Source of the DNA: Caryophanales bacterium UBA4100
GTDB lineage: Bacteria > Bacillota > Bacilli > Paenibacillales > UBA4045
Direction: 5' to 3'
Length of the DNA: 64,000 bases
NCBI GenBank assembly: GCA_002383285.1
Contig: DFXU01000049.1
Coordinates: 16,451-80,450, forward strand
Made by a program: the position numbers and the translations under genes. The number at the start of each line of letters is the position of its first letter. Positions within the stretch are counted from its first letter, which is position 1. The notes under the pieces were generated by a model. The model saw nothing but the letters and a program-made list of their open reading frames with translations, searched no databases and had not been told where the DNA came from. Shown here piece after piece: positions 18,800 through 28,027 of this stretch.

Positions 18800-19138
18800 G
18801 TTAATCCTCCCTGAGTATGTAGCTGATATGAATGCAACGAATACAGTATAAACTATTTCGACAAGAAATAGCCTAATTTCTTTACAAAATCTTAATACTT
18901 TCATTTTTATTGCAATTCAAACACCACAAAAATAACACAATTAAACATAAAACGCTTCTCTCTCCCAAATAAAGTGCTTTCAGTGGATCGGTGAATGCAT
19001 GATGTGATAATGGAAGTAAGAAACCGCCATATGTACCATCACAAAAAATTACAAATTAAACGCAAATTTCAGCCATGTTCATGCTTTGTGTAAGCCTTTA
19101 CAATAAAAGTGCGGCGCACAAGAAGGGAGAATGAACAT

Positions 19139-19654
19139 ATGCTTCAAATTTGGAGAACGATAAGAGCTGTGGCGTTAACGATTGATCGAATTGTTGAAGG
19201 ATTTGCACTCAGTGCATTAGCTGCTATGACGATCATTGTGACGATGCAGGTTGTAACACGTAAGCTATTTAACTTTGTATTCTTCTGGTCAGAGGAGATT
19301 ACCTTATTACTCTTAATCTGGTTTTCGATTCTCGGCATTGCGATCGGATTTCGTGAGAAGCTTCACCTGTCGATGAATGCGTTCATGAACCGATTCCCCG
19401 CATCGTGGAACAAAGTTATGGATAAGATTATTGGCAGCTGCACATTCATGTTCGGTATATACTTCATCGTCTATGGCTGGGATTTCACTGTCATGATGCA
19501 TGCGAATACGCTATCTGCGACAGAATGGCCAGTGAGTGTGATGTATATCGTCATGCCAATAACGGGAGTCATGATCTGCTTCTACTCCTTCCTAGACTTA
19601 ATCGGTGTGAATACGGTGCGTTATCAGCATCTAGAGGAAGGTGCAGTTAAATGA
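19139..19654 (+). CDS. dctQ: TRAP transporter small permease (DctQ type)
   Basis: A 171-residue protein with four membrane helices, typical of the small subunit of TRAP transporters. It has the conserved RKLFNFVFFWSEEITLLLLIWFSILGIAIGFREKLHLSMNAF block. ATG 19139 follows GAAGGGAG; earlier in-frame codons give an unlikely Arg-rich extension. Overlaps dctM by 4 bp. Together with dctM and dctP it forms a sodium-driven importer for an organic acid; the cupin downstream hints at a uronate, but the substrate is not shown. Confidence 0.9.
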   Translation: MLQIWRTIRAVALTIDRIVEGFALSALAAMTIIVTMQVVTRKLFNFVFFWSEEITLLLLIWFSILGIAIGFREKLHLSMNAFMNRFPASWNKVMDKIIGSCTFMFGIYFIVYGWDFTVMMHANTLSATEWPVSVMYIVMPITGVMICFYSFLDLIGVNTVRYQHLEEGAVK

Positions 19655-20946
19655 CAACAACGATGATTGCTGTTATTATCTTAGCAGCTAGCTTCATTGG
19701 ATTGATTCTACTCCGCTTTCCAATTGCTATGGTCTTGACACTTGCTTCATTATTCACAGCAATGTATCTAGGAATCCCTCTAGCTATTATCGGACAACGT
19801 ATGATACAGGGGATGAATTCGTATACGTTGCTCGCGATTCCCTTCTTTATATTAGCGGGTCAGATTATGAGTGAAGGTGGACTAGCATTACGATTAATTA
19901 ATCTTGCTCAATTAACAGTAGGGGCTATACGCGGTGGGCTTGCAATGGTTAACTGTGTAGCTTGTATGCTATTCGGTAATATTAGTGGTTCAGCAGCTGC
20001 TGATGTCTCCTCAATTGGATCTGTCATGATCCCGATGATGAAGAAGAAGGGCTATGATGCTGATTATTCAGTTGCAGTTACATCCTCCGCAGCCATTCAA
20101 GGTGTGGTCATGCCGCCAAGCCATAATATGATTCTGTATGCACTAGCTGCAGGAGGCGTATCGATATCTAGTCTATTCCTAGCAGGTATCATTCCTTGCC
20201 TTATCTTATTGGCTGGATTGATGACGACCTCTTATGTAATCGCTCGTAAGCGAGGATATGAGAAGGGTGAGCCCGTAGTTGTCAAGGAAATACCGAAGAT
20301 ACTAAAGGACGGATTCCTCTCCATGATGACAGGTGTAATTATTCTAGGTGGTATATTATCTGGATGGTTCACTGCTACAGAATCTGGAGCGATGGCCTGT
20401 GTATATGCATTTATTCTAACGTTCTTCGTTTACAAGGATCTTCCGTTATCGCATGTAAAGGTTATATTCCTGAAGACATTCCGAACGGTGGCCATGGTAT
20501 TATTCCTAATTGCCTCCTCGAATGCTTTCGCTTGGATTTTAACGTACTTGAAGATTCCTGCCATGCTGACCGATGTACTATTGGGGGTATCTGACAATGC
20601 CTTCATTATTTTATTAATTATCAACATTCTACTGCTAGTATTAGGTGCACCGCTTGATATGGCTCCACTAATTCTAATCATGACACCTATTCTCTACCCC
20701 GTAGTAACGGCACTTGGAATGGATCCTGTGCATTTCGGTATTATTCTCATACTTAACTTAGGTATCGGGTTAATCACACCGCCTGTAGGCACGGTTCTCT
20801 TCGTAGGCTGCGCAATTGGTAAGGTATCTATTGAAAAAGGTTCGAGAGCGCTAGTTCCTTTCTTCTTTGTAATGGTTGCAGTATTGCTATTACTAACCTA
20901 CGTTCCTGGTATTGTAATGTGGCTACCAAATCTGGTTTACGGATGA
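19651..20946 (+). CDS. dctM: TRAP transporter large permease (DctM type)
   Basis: 431 residues with about 12 membrane segments, the transport channel of the TRAP system. Family landmarks are LLAIPFFILAGQIMSEGGLALRLI, NCVACMLFGNISGSAAADVSSIGSVMIPMMKKKGYD, AAIQGVVMPPSHNMILYA and the C-terminal GIGLITPPVGTVLFVGCAIGKVSIE. The ATG overlaps the dctQ stop. dctP follows 125 bp later with a cre-like site in between. Confidence 0.95.
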   Translation: MTTTMIAVIILAASFIGLILLRFPIAMVLTLASLFTAMYLGIPLAIIGQRMIQGMNSYTLLAIPFFILAGQIMSEGGLALRLINLAQLTVGAIRGGLAMVNCVACMLFGNISGSAAADVSSIGSVMIPMMKKKGYDADYSVAVTSSAAIQGVVMPPSHNMILYALAAGGVSISSLFLAGIIPCLILLAGLMTTSYVIARKRGYEKGEPVVVKEIPKILKDGFLSMMTGVIILGGILSGWFTATESGAMACVYAFILTFFVYKDLPLSHVKVIFLKTFRTVAMVLFLIASSNAFAWILTYLKIPAMLTDVLLGVSDNAFIILLIINILLLVLGAPLDMAPLILIMTPILYPVVTALGMDPVHFGIILILNLGIGLITPPVGTVLFVGCAIGKVSIEKGSRALVPFFFVMVAVLLLLTYVPGIVMWLPNLVYG

Positions 20947-21007
20947 TAGACCCATCAGCTAAACACAAAATATCACAAATTAATGCAAAGATTATCCCAT
21001 ACCACGC

Positions 21008-21021
21008 TGAATGCGCTTTCA
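21008..21021 (+). promoter_or_regulatory. cre-like site between dctM and dctP
   Basis: TGAATGCGCTTTCA fits the CcpA cre consensus TGWNANCGNTNWCA with one mismatch (T at position 5). It lies 50 bp before the dctP start. A role in catabolite repression is inference; the HprK/HPr partners are in this window. Confidence 0.45.
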
Positions 21022-21071
21022 ATATAATTAAGGCAGCTTGAAATCGCAATATATAAAGGGAGGAAATAAAG

Positions 21072-22130
21072 ATGTCTGTAAACAAAAAGCTAGTCGGTGT
21101 CATGTGTCTGCTATTGGTGGTTGTTATGGCTCTAACGGCATGCGGCGGCAATAACAATGCGAATAATAAACCAGCTGCACCGACGAAGGAGCCTGCTAAG
21201 AGTGATGCTGCACCAGCAGCAGAAGGGCCGAAGTATAACTTCCGCCTTGCCGAGACTCATCCTGCTGATTATCCAACGACGAAAGCGGATATGAAGTTCG
21301 CTGAATTGGTTAAAGAGAAGTCAGCTGGTCGTATTACAATTGAGGTATTCCCTTCAGCGCAATTAGGTGAAGAGAAAGCCGCAATCGAGCAAGTGCAATT
21401 AGGTGCTATTGAATTTACTCGAATTAGCTCAGGTCCACTAGGCGAATTTAATAAGGATTTTGGAGTATTCTCCTTACCTTACATCTTCGACAACGATGAT
21501 CATGTATGGAAGTTCCTGAAGGGTGATGCCGCAACAAAGCTGTTAGACAGCTTAGAAACGTCGAGACTGAAAGGTCTGACTTACTACAGCTCAGGCTCAC
21601 GCAGCTTCTATTCAACGAAGCCGCTTACCTCGATTGAAGACCTGAAGGGTTTGAAAATCCGTGTAATCCAGAATAAATTGAACATCGATATCATGGATGC
21701 CTTGGGTGCAAGTGCAACACCAATGGCTTACGGTGAGGTATATAGCGCTCTACAGACAGGAGTTATCGATGCAGCGGAGAACAATTATCCAAGCTACTTC
21801 TCCAGTAAGCACTATGAGGTTGCCAAGCATTACATTCTTGATAGTCATCAACGTGTACCTGAAGTGCTTATGATGTCGAAGACCGCTTGGGATAAATTAT
21901 CCCCAGAGGATCAAGCTATTATCAAAGAGGCAGCTCTGGAATCCACTGACTTCCAACGCACTGAGTGGGCAGCCTATGAGAAGGTATCTGAGGATGCAGT
22001 ACGTGCAGCAGGAGCAACAATTACGGAAGTTACAGACGTAAAGCCTTGGCAGGATGCTGCTAAGCCAGTAATCGAGGCTAACACTGCAGAGTTCAAAGAA
22101 GTTCTTGATGCAATTAATGCCGCTCGTTAA
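21072..22130 (+). CDS. dctP: TRAP transporter substrate-binding lipoprotein (DctP type)
   Basis: 352 residues. A lipoprotein signal with lipobox ALTAC (Cys at about 24) is followed by an Asn/Ala/Lys-rich linker and the DctP fold: RLAETHPADYPTTKADMKFAELVKEKSAGRITIEVFPSAQLG, and the substrate-Arg region LKGLKIRVIQNKLNIDIMDALGASATPMAYGEVYSALQTGVIDAAENN. GGGAGG precedes ATG 21072. The order Q-M-P is less common than P-Q-M. A terminator follows, so the kinase gene may be separately controlled. Confidence 0.94.
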   Translation: MSVNKKLVGVMCLLLVVVMALTACGGNNNANNKPAAPTKEPAKSDAAPAAEGPKYNFRLAETHPADYPTTKADMKFAELVKEKSAGRITIEVFPSAQLGEEKAAIEQVQLGAIEFTRISSGPLGEFNKDFGVFSLPYIFDNDDHVWKFLKGDAATKLLDSLETSRLKGLTYYSSGSRSFYSTKPLTSIEDLKGLKIRVIQNKLNIDIMDALGASATPMAYGEVYSALQTGVIDAAENNYPSYFSSKHYEVAKHYILDSHQRVPEVLMMSKTAWDKLSPEDQAIIKEAALESTDFQRTEWAAYEKVSEDAVRAAGATITEVTDVKPWQDAAKPVIEANTAEFKEVLDAINAAR

Positions 22131-22171
22131 TCCTATTTATGATAAACTTTATGAATAAGCATTAGGTAGGA

Positions 22172-22195
22172 GAGGCTCTGATATGAGCCTCTTTT
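22172..22195 (+). terminator. Terminator after dctP
   Basis: GAGGCTC (22172-22178), 6-nt loop TGATAT, GAGCCTC (22185-22191), then TTTT. It lies 40 bp after the dctP stop. Confidence 0.8.
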
Positions 22196-22235
22196 GCCAA
22201 CTTCTCAGATGATGACAGCTTGGAGGTGAGCAGCC

Positions 22236-24089
22236 GTGTGGCGCAGGATACTTCGTCGTGAACATATTTTCCGAATATTACTGTTAAGAGATTTGTCACT
22301 TATGAAGAAGCTATTAGTATTCTCCGCGCTACTGGTTGTATTGCCGATGTTGTTTGTGGGCTTGATTTCCTACCACGAATCCTCTGATGTCCTAGAAGAT
22401 GAGGCGCGTGATTATAGCTTGCAGATTATTGATCAGGTTCAGCTTTATGTGGAGGATTACTTACGCGACTTTGAAATTAACGCGCTTAAGATCATTAATC
22501 ATCCCGATACGGTACAGTTTCTCAGAACTGAAAGCACTGAACAGCTAGAAGAAAGCGATATGGTTTATCGCATGCGTAATGTACTGAAGAATTCCGCTTA
22601 TTCAAGATCGGACGTTGTGAATATCACGATTATTCTTGACGATATACAAGTCATTGATTCAGCCGATGTGGCGGATCGACAATCTGTGTTAGGCTTAAAG
22701 GACGAATATTGGTATGAATCCATTCCCTCGAGCGGTGAACCGAAAATTATTAGCCGTCTTATCCTGAGAGAGCAGGGAGAGCAGCCAGTGATCTCGATCT
22801 TTAAGCGGATCGTCAATCCACAGACGCTTAGACCATTCGGCATGCTGATCATTGATGTGAATTATAAACGTTTGCAGGATGTCGCTTACAAGGTGCAGCC
22901 CGGTAAGACAGGGTACTTATTCATGCTCGATGAGCAGGGCTACTACGTATATCATCCGGATTACACAAGAATTGGGCAGAAGGGTAATTCCGTTGATATA
23001 ACAGCCATGCATGCAAGTACGAGCGGCTCGATTATATCGGCCATACAGCCTAAGAGTCTGTTGACATTCAGTCAGAGTAATATATTGAAGTGGCAGATCG
23101 TAACGTCTATTCCCTACGATGAACTAATGAGAGGAACCGAATATATCGGAAGGACGATTTTGTTCACTACCGTTATATTCATGATTATTGCTTATCTAAT
23201 GGTTATTGGCTTCGCCTCAAGCTTAGTTAAACCTATTAAACAGCTTCACGAGTATACCAAGCGTGTCGAGGTCGGAGACTTCTCAGGTAAGGTCACCGTG
23301 AATTCCAAGGATGAGATTGGCATGCTGTCGCATGGCTTTAATAAGATGGTGGATCGGCTATCCAGACTATTGGAGGAAATATACTTCTCCAAGCTGAAGG
23401 CTGCTGAGCTGGGTTTACGGCAGAAGGATACAGAGCTGAAGATGCTGCAAGCACAAATTAATCCACACTTTCTATACAATTCATTAGAGACCATTCGTGG
23501 TATGGCACTAGAGCGTGATATGGACGAAATCTCAGTTATGGCTGCCTCGTTAGCGAGATTACTTCGATATAATGTGAAGGAAGAATCAACGGAGACGACC
23601 GTACGACAGGAAGTTGAGATAGGCGAAATATACTTGCGTATTCAGAAGTTTCGTTTCGAAGAGAAGCTAATCTATACATTTGACATACCTAATTGGGCGA
23701 TGCAGCAAGAGATTGCAAAATTTACATTGCAGCCACTTATTGAGAATAGTATTGTGCATGGATTAGAGGCTCAGGCTGGAGTGACAACGATTACCATCTC
23801 GGCACGAAGATCGGAGCAGCCAGATACATTCATTCTGCGAATAACCGATACAGGGCCTGGGATTGAAGCGTTAAAGCTAAAGGATTTGATATATCGTTTA
23901 GAGCATGATGAGGAGATTGAATTATCCACTCAGCATATTGGTATCATGAATGTACATCGGAGAATTCGGTTTATCTTCGGTCAGGCTTATGGATTATTCG
24001 TCGAGAGTGAGCCTGGAGTAGGAACAACAGTGGGAATAAGGTTGCCGTTACGAACGCCTCAAGAGGAGAGGAGGAAGCTGAATGTATAA
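22236..24089 (+). CDS. YesM-like sensor histidine kinase
   Basis: A 617-residue membrane kinase. A first membrane helix (about 25-45), an extracellular Cache-like sensor of roughly 250 residues (with GKTGYLFMLDEQGYYVYHPD), a second helix near 305-330, a HAMP domain (SLVKPIKQLHEYTKRVEVGDF), the His box AQINPHFLYNSLETIRG and the N box LQPLIENSIVHGLE followed by ITDTGPGI. This is the His-kinase/LytS-like group that pairs with AraC-type regulators in Paenibacillus. Starts at GTG 22236 with GGAGGTGA; overlaps the regulator by 8 bp. Probably senses the TRAP substrate. Confidence 0.92.
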   Translation: MWRRILRREHIFRILLLRDLSLMKKLLVFSALLVVLPMLFVGLISYHESSDVLEDEARDYSLQIIDQVQLYVEDYLRDFEINALKIINHPDTVQFLRTESTEQLEESDMVYRMRNVLKNSAYSRSDVVNITIILDDIQVIDSADVADRQSVLGLKDEYWYESIPSSGEPKIISRLILREQGEQPVISIFKRIVNPQTLRPFGMLIIDVNYKRLQDVAYKVQPGKTGYLFMLDEQGYYVYHPDYTRIGQKGNSVDITAMHASTSGSIISAIQPKSLLTFSQSNILKWQIVTSIPYDELMRGTEYIGRTILFTTVIFMIIAYLMVIGFASSLVKPIKQLHEYTKRVEVGDFSGKVTVNSKDEIGMLSHGFNKMVDRLSRLLEEIYFSKLKAAELGLRQKDTELKMLQAQINPHFLYNSLETIRGMALERDMDEISVMAASLARLLRYNVKEESTETTVRQEVEIGEIYLRIQKFRFEEKLIYTFDIPNWAMQQEIAKFTLQPLIENSIVHGLEAQAGVTTITISARRSEQPDTFILRITDTGPGIEALKLKDLIYRLEHDEEIELSTQHIGIMNVHRRIRFIFGQAYGLFVESEPGVGTTVGIRLPLRTPQEERRKLNV

Positions 24090-24819
24090 CATTCTGCTGG
24101 TTGAGGATGAGAGATGGGTAAGGACCGCTATAAGAAAGACGATCGAGAAGACTGAGCTTCCCTTCCGAGTTATTCATGAATCGACGAATGGGATGGAGGC
24201 TGTCGATTGGTTGAACGATCACGAAGCCTCGCTCGTGCTTACTGATATCAGAATGCCAGTGATGGATGGCCTTGCTCTAATGGAAGAAATTCGTCGACGG
24301 AATAACGATACAGCCGTTATTATTATTAGCGGACATGACGATTTCTCCTATGCAAGACGAGCGATTCAATGCGGCGCATTCGATTATTTATTAAAGCCTG
24401 TAGAAGCGGCAAATTTAAGTGAATGCTTACAGAAGTGGATGAATCATCAGGATAAGGAGCTACACGCTATGCCGGTGGATAACCCAATTGATATTAAGGA
24501 AATATCACCGATCGAGCAGGTTACCCGCCATATTGATTCCATGCTGATACCGGAGCTGACATTAACCGAGGCAGCTGCTATGGTACACTTAAATCCGAGC
24601 TACTTCTGCAAATTATTCAAGCAGCAAACGAAAATGAATTTTACAGATTATCTCACAAAGGTACGAATGAAAGAAGCAACGAGGCTGCTGGAGAAGACAT
24701 CGCTTCGTATATCTGAAATTGCTGAACGGCTAGGGTATGCGGATCTTGCATACTTCAGCAACACCTTCAAAAAAACGATGGGATCCACACCGAGTGAGTA
24801 CAGAAAAACGAGAGAATAG
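24082..24819 (+). CDS. AraC-type response regulator (YesN-like)
   Basis: 245 residues: receiver domain (about 1-120) with acceptor D56 in LVLTDIRMP and the LLKPVE lysine near 105, then a C-terminal AraC/XylS double HTH (about 150-245) with LTEAAAMVHLNPSYFCKLFKQQ and ISEIAERLGYADLAYFSNTFKKTMGSTPSEYRK. It lacks the long middle region of classic YesN proteins, so it is compact. Partner of the kinase it overlaps; the TRAP operon and the cupin are its likeliest targets by position. Confidence 0.92.
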   Translation: MYNILLVEDERWVRTAIRKTIEKTELPFRVIHESTNGMEAVDWLNDHEASLVLTDIRMPVMDGLALMEEIRRRNNDTAVIIISGHDDFSYARRAIQCGAFDYLLKPVEAANLSECLQKWMNHQDKELHAMPVDNPIDIKEISPIEQVTRHIDSMLIPELTLTEAAAMVHLNPSYFCKLFKQQTKMNFTDYLTKVRMKEATRLLEKTSLRISEIAERLGYADLAYFSNTFKKTMGSTPSEYRKTRE

Positions 24820-24831
24820 GAGATGTTAACA

Positions 24832-25152
24832 ATGACTACAGAGCTACTATGGGAGAATGCAGAGCCAGGTGTAAAACGTAGAATATTCGCTCCGGGGGAG
24901 CAGCTAATGATGATGGAGGTTCATTTTGAGGAAGGGGCAGAAGGGTATGAGCATAGTCATCCTCACGAGCAAATGAGCTATTGTCTGAGAGGCAGCATTG
25001 AATTTACAATAAATGGGCAGAAAAGCGTTGTTGTTGCAGGCGAAACGATTGTGATTCCCGGTGGTTCTAAGCATGGGGCGCGTGCGCTAGAGCCTTCCGC
25101 CTTATTAGATACGTTCACACCATTGCGATTAGATTTGTTAAAAAGAGCGTAA
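24832..25152 (+). CDS. Small cupin, KdgF-like
   Basis: A single-domain cupin of 106 residues. Metal-binding motif 1 is EHSHPHEQMSYCLRGSIEFTING with three His/Glu ligands, and motif 2 is IPGGSKHGARALEPS. It resembles KdgF-type proteins that speed the linearisation of unsaturated uronates in pectin and alginate breakdown. AGGAG at 24818 sets the start at ATG 24832 rather than at ATG 24823, which touches the site. It ends the TRAP/two-component cluster and suggests a uronate link, but many cupins look alike. Confidence 0.75.
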   Translation: MTTELLWENAEPGVKRRIFAPGEQLMMMEVHFEEGAEGYEHSHPHEQMSYCLRGSIEFTINGQKSVVVAGETIVIPGGSKHGARALEPSALLDTFTPLRLDLLKRA

Positions 25153-25239
25153 TGGCAATGTTATCCCTCCTATAACAATGGCGAAGCTGATTCCTCTTGT
25201 GTATAATAGGATCAGATACAACCTTTCGGGGAGGATAAT

Positions 25240-26190
25240 ATGAATAGCGACAGATTAAGAATTTTCTCGGGTTCTTCGAATCCTGGGTTATCACAACGAA
25301 TATGTAATGAGCTAGGTCAACCATTAGGCAGAATTAAACTTTCCCGATTTAAGAGCGGAGAGATTTATTGTTTATATGAGGAGTCTATACGTAACTGTGA
25401 CGTATTCCTAGTCCAAACGTTCTCGCATCCCATTAATGAGCACTTCATGGAGCTCTTAGTAATGATAGATGCAGCCAAGCGTGCTTCTGCTCGTACCATT
25501 ACGCTCGTTGTTCCCTATTACGGGTACTCCCGTCAAGAGCGCAAGGCAGCCCCTAGGGAGCCGATCTCAGCCAAATTGGTTGCGGATTTGCTTACAACGG
25601 CGGGCGCTGATCGCGTAGTAACCATTGATTTGCATGCGCCAGCCATTCAAGGATTCTTCAATATCCCTGTCGATCACTTAACAGCGCTTGATCTGATCAG
25701 TGATTATATTATTAAGAAGAATGTCATTAATCCGCTTGTGGTATCTCCGGATGCGGGTCGAGCAACTACAGCGGAACGATTGGCAAGTAACCTGGATTCT
25801 CCGTTTGCGATTATGATCAAGAAGAGACCGGCTCATAACGAGTCGGTTATTACGCATATTATTGGTGAGGTTGAGGGGATGACCCCAATTATCATCGAGG
25901 ATTTAATCGATACGGGAACGACGATTGTTAACGTTGTAGAAGGACTAAAGGAAAGAGGGGCTAGAGATGTCTATATATGCGCAACTCACCCCGTATTCTC
26001 AGCGGGTGCGTTGGAGCGGCTAGACCATCCTTTTATCAAGGAGGTTGTGGTCACAGATTCCATTGCACTTCCAGAATCGCATGCAGATCGCTTCAAGGTC
26101 ATCTCGATGGCCCCTTTGTTGTCTGATGCCATACGTATTATTGTTGAAGGTGGATCCATTAGCACCTTGTTTAAATACGGTGGAGTTTAA
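25240..26190 (+). CDS. prs: Ribose-phosphate pyrophosphokinase, divergent paralogue
   Basis: 316 residues, class I PRPP synthetase fold. Present are YGYSRQERKAAPREPISAKLVADLL, catalytic H132 in TIDLHAP, the flexible loop KKRPAHN at 194-200 and the PRPP-binding EDLIDTGTT at 220-228. It departs from canonical Prs at SPDAGRATTAERLA (169-182), where SPDHGGVTRARKLA is usual. It is therefore probably a second enzyme with altered regulation rather than the housekeeping copy near glmU/spoVG. PRPP feeds the his operon nearby. GGGGAGG precedes ATG 25240; a TATAAT lies at 25202. Confidence 0.88.
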   Translation: MNSDRLRIFSGSSNPGLSQRICNELGQPLGRIKLSRFKSGEIYCLYEESIRNCDVFLVQTFSHPINEHFMELLVMIDAAKRASARTITLVVPYYGYSRQERKAAPREPISAKLVADLLTTAGADRVVTIDLHAPAIQGFFNIPVDHLTALDLISDYIIKKNVINPLVVSPDAGRATTAERLASNLDSPFAIMIKKRPAHNESVITHIIGEVEGMTPIIIEDLIDTGTTIVNVVEGLKERGARDVYICATHPVFSAGALERLDHPFIKEVVVTDSIALPESHADRFKVISMAPLLSDAIRIIVEGGSISTLFKYGGV

Positions 26191-26245
26191 CAAATTTTCA
26201 CAAAATATGAGATAGTCGATAGTTGAATAGGAGGTGCCTTAGCCA

Positions 26246-27985
26246 ATGGGAAAGAAGAAGCTGGCAAGCCCATCACAGAAGCCTAAAGTCATACCACTTA
26301 GAATGGATGCCACTTTCTTTTTTGAGAGAGCTGTACAATCGTTGGACCGCCTCCATTATGAGAAGGCATTGAAGTACTTTCGAAGAGCGGTAGAATACGA
26401 GCCGAACAATCCTGTCAATCATTGTAATATGGCTGGGATTCTAAGCGAGCTAAGTCAATATGAAGAGTCCAATAAGATCTTAAAGCATATCGTTGAGCAT
26501 ATTGATGAGACGATGACAGAATGCTATTTCTACATGGCTAACAATTATGCGAATATGGATGATTTCGAAGCAGCAGAGGTTGTGTTGGTTCAATATCTAG
26601 AGCATGATCTTGTTGGTCAGTTTATGGATGAAGCCGAAGAGATGATCGAGTTACTGAGCTATGAGTTAGAGCGCCCAATCAAATTGAAGAATATCAAGAG
26701 CCGTGAAGGCCTGTTCGAGCATGATAAAGCTCGTAGCTTACTTGAGGATGGGCAGTTCTCAGAAGCTGTGCGTGTTCTAGAGAAGCTGGTTAAGAAGCAT
26801 CCTGATCTGTTGGCCGCACGCAATAATCTTGCTTTAGCCTTGTATTATATAGGTGAGTTTGAACGTTCTCTTGATGAAATTCGTGAGGTATTGAACATAG
26901 ACCAGGGTAATCTGCACGCCATGTGTAATCTGGCCATATTCTATCAGCACTTCGGTAAGAAGGAGGAGCTGGATGGACTTATTGACAAGCTATCTCGCAC
27001 ATATCCGTTTCACCAAGAGCATGTATTCAAATTAGCGACAACGATGGGTATTCTCAATGAGCATGAGACAGCATTGCGTCATTTCCGCAGACTATTAAAG
27101 AGCGGAGAAGGCGAGCAGGATCCTTGCTTGTATCATTATACAGCTGTGGCTGCTTATAATACGGGTCACCTTGAAGAAGCTAAACGATTGTGGCGCAAGG
27201 CTGGCAAGATGGATCCAGATTCGGAAATCCCTAGATTCTATCTCAGTGAGCTTAACCATGCTGAACAAGGTAATGAACCATTGCCATTAAACTATCATTA
27301 TCATCTGCCTTTCGAGGACCAGATTCGCTTGCCAGATCGAACAGCCGATAGTCTTGGAGACCAGCCCGATCGCAATCCATTGGTCCGATCCTCATTCTTC
27401 TGGGCATTGAAGCATGGTGACTTCGATACGAAATTACAGGTTCTTCAAGCGTTTGGTAAAGTGAAGGATCGCGAGGCTGAGCATGCATTGCTCCAGTTTC
27501 TGTTGGAGCCTAATGAAGATGAATATTTGAAGAAGGTAGCTATATTCGTCCTGCGCACCATGGGGACAGCTGAACCGATACATGCCCTATTAGAGGGAAA
27601 GCATATCCAATTAGATCCTTCGCGAATTGCTCCGAACTTGCCGTTATGGGAGGAGAAGTGGCAGAAGGTCATGGAGTCGGCAATGCGTACGATGGATAAG
27701 AGATATGATATGATCCAACAGCACGATCTGCAAACGCTGTGGGTAGAATTTCTAACACGCTCGTATCCAACTATACCGATTGTAAGCAAGGTTGAAGCTT
27801 GGGCTGCAGCTCTGGAATACCTAACAGCAAAGATGCATCGACGTGAAATTTCCTACAAGGAAGTATCTGCAAGATATGGAGTTTCTGTTCAGACGATAAG
27901 TAAGCATGTGAAGACGATTGATCTTGCCTGCGGACTTAGAGAGAAGATGGAAGCAATCTTTCCAAGGTTTAATGGGAAGCTCTAA
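26246..27985 (+). CDS. TPR protein with C-terminal helix-turn-helix
   Basis: 579 residues, soluble. Tetratricopeptide-like repeats run from about 30 to 340, for example ALKYFRRAVEYEPNNPVNHCNMAGILSELSQYEESNKIL and LLAARNNLALALYYIGEFERSLDEI. Around 380-470 are HEAT-like helices (AEHALLQFLLEPNEDEYLKKVAIFVLRTMG). The end (about 535-560, ISYKEVSARYGVSVQTISKHVKTID) looks like a HTH. AGGAGGTG precedes ATG 26246. It lies between prs and trxB. Function unknown; a scaffold or regulatory role is a guess. Confidence 0.75.
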   Translation: MGKKKLASPSQKPKVIPLRMDATFFFERAVQSLDRLHYEKALKYFRRAVEYEPNNPVNHCNMAGILSELSQYEESNKILKHIVEHIDETMTECYFYMANNYANMDDFEAAEVVLVQYLEHDLVGQFMDEAEEMIELLSYELERPIKLKNIKSREGLFEHDKARSLLEDGQFSEAVRVLEKLVKKHPDLLAARNNLALALYYIGEFERSLDEIREVLNIDQGNLHAMCNLAIFYQHFGKKEELDGLIDKLSRTYPFHQEHVFKLATTMGILNEHETALRHFRRLLKSGEGEQDPCLYHYTAVAAYNTGHLEEAKRLWRKAGKMDPDSEIPRFYLSELNHAEQGNEPLPLNYHYHLPFEDQIRLPDRTADSLGDQPDRNPLVRSSFFWALKHGDFDTKLQVLQAFGKVKDREAEHALLQFLLEPNEDEYLKKVAIFVLRTMGTAEPIHALLEGKHIQLDPSRIAPNLPLWEEKWQKVMESAMRTMDKRYDMIQQHDLQTLWVEFLTRSYPTIPIVSKVEAWAAALEYLTAKMHRREISYKEVSARYGVSVQTISKHVKTIDLACGLREKMEAIFPRFNGKL

Positions 27986-28027
27986 TTTGAATCCAAACAC
28001 ACAAATGAGAAAGGAAGCGAAGTAAAC

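Noticed and set aside
18945..18965. cre-like AAACGCTTC before the TRAP operon
   Set aside because: Four mismatches to the consensus, too weak to list.
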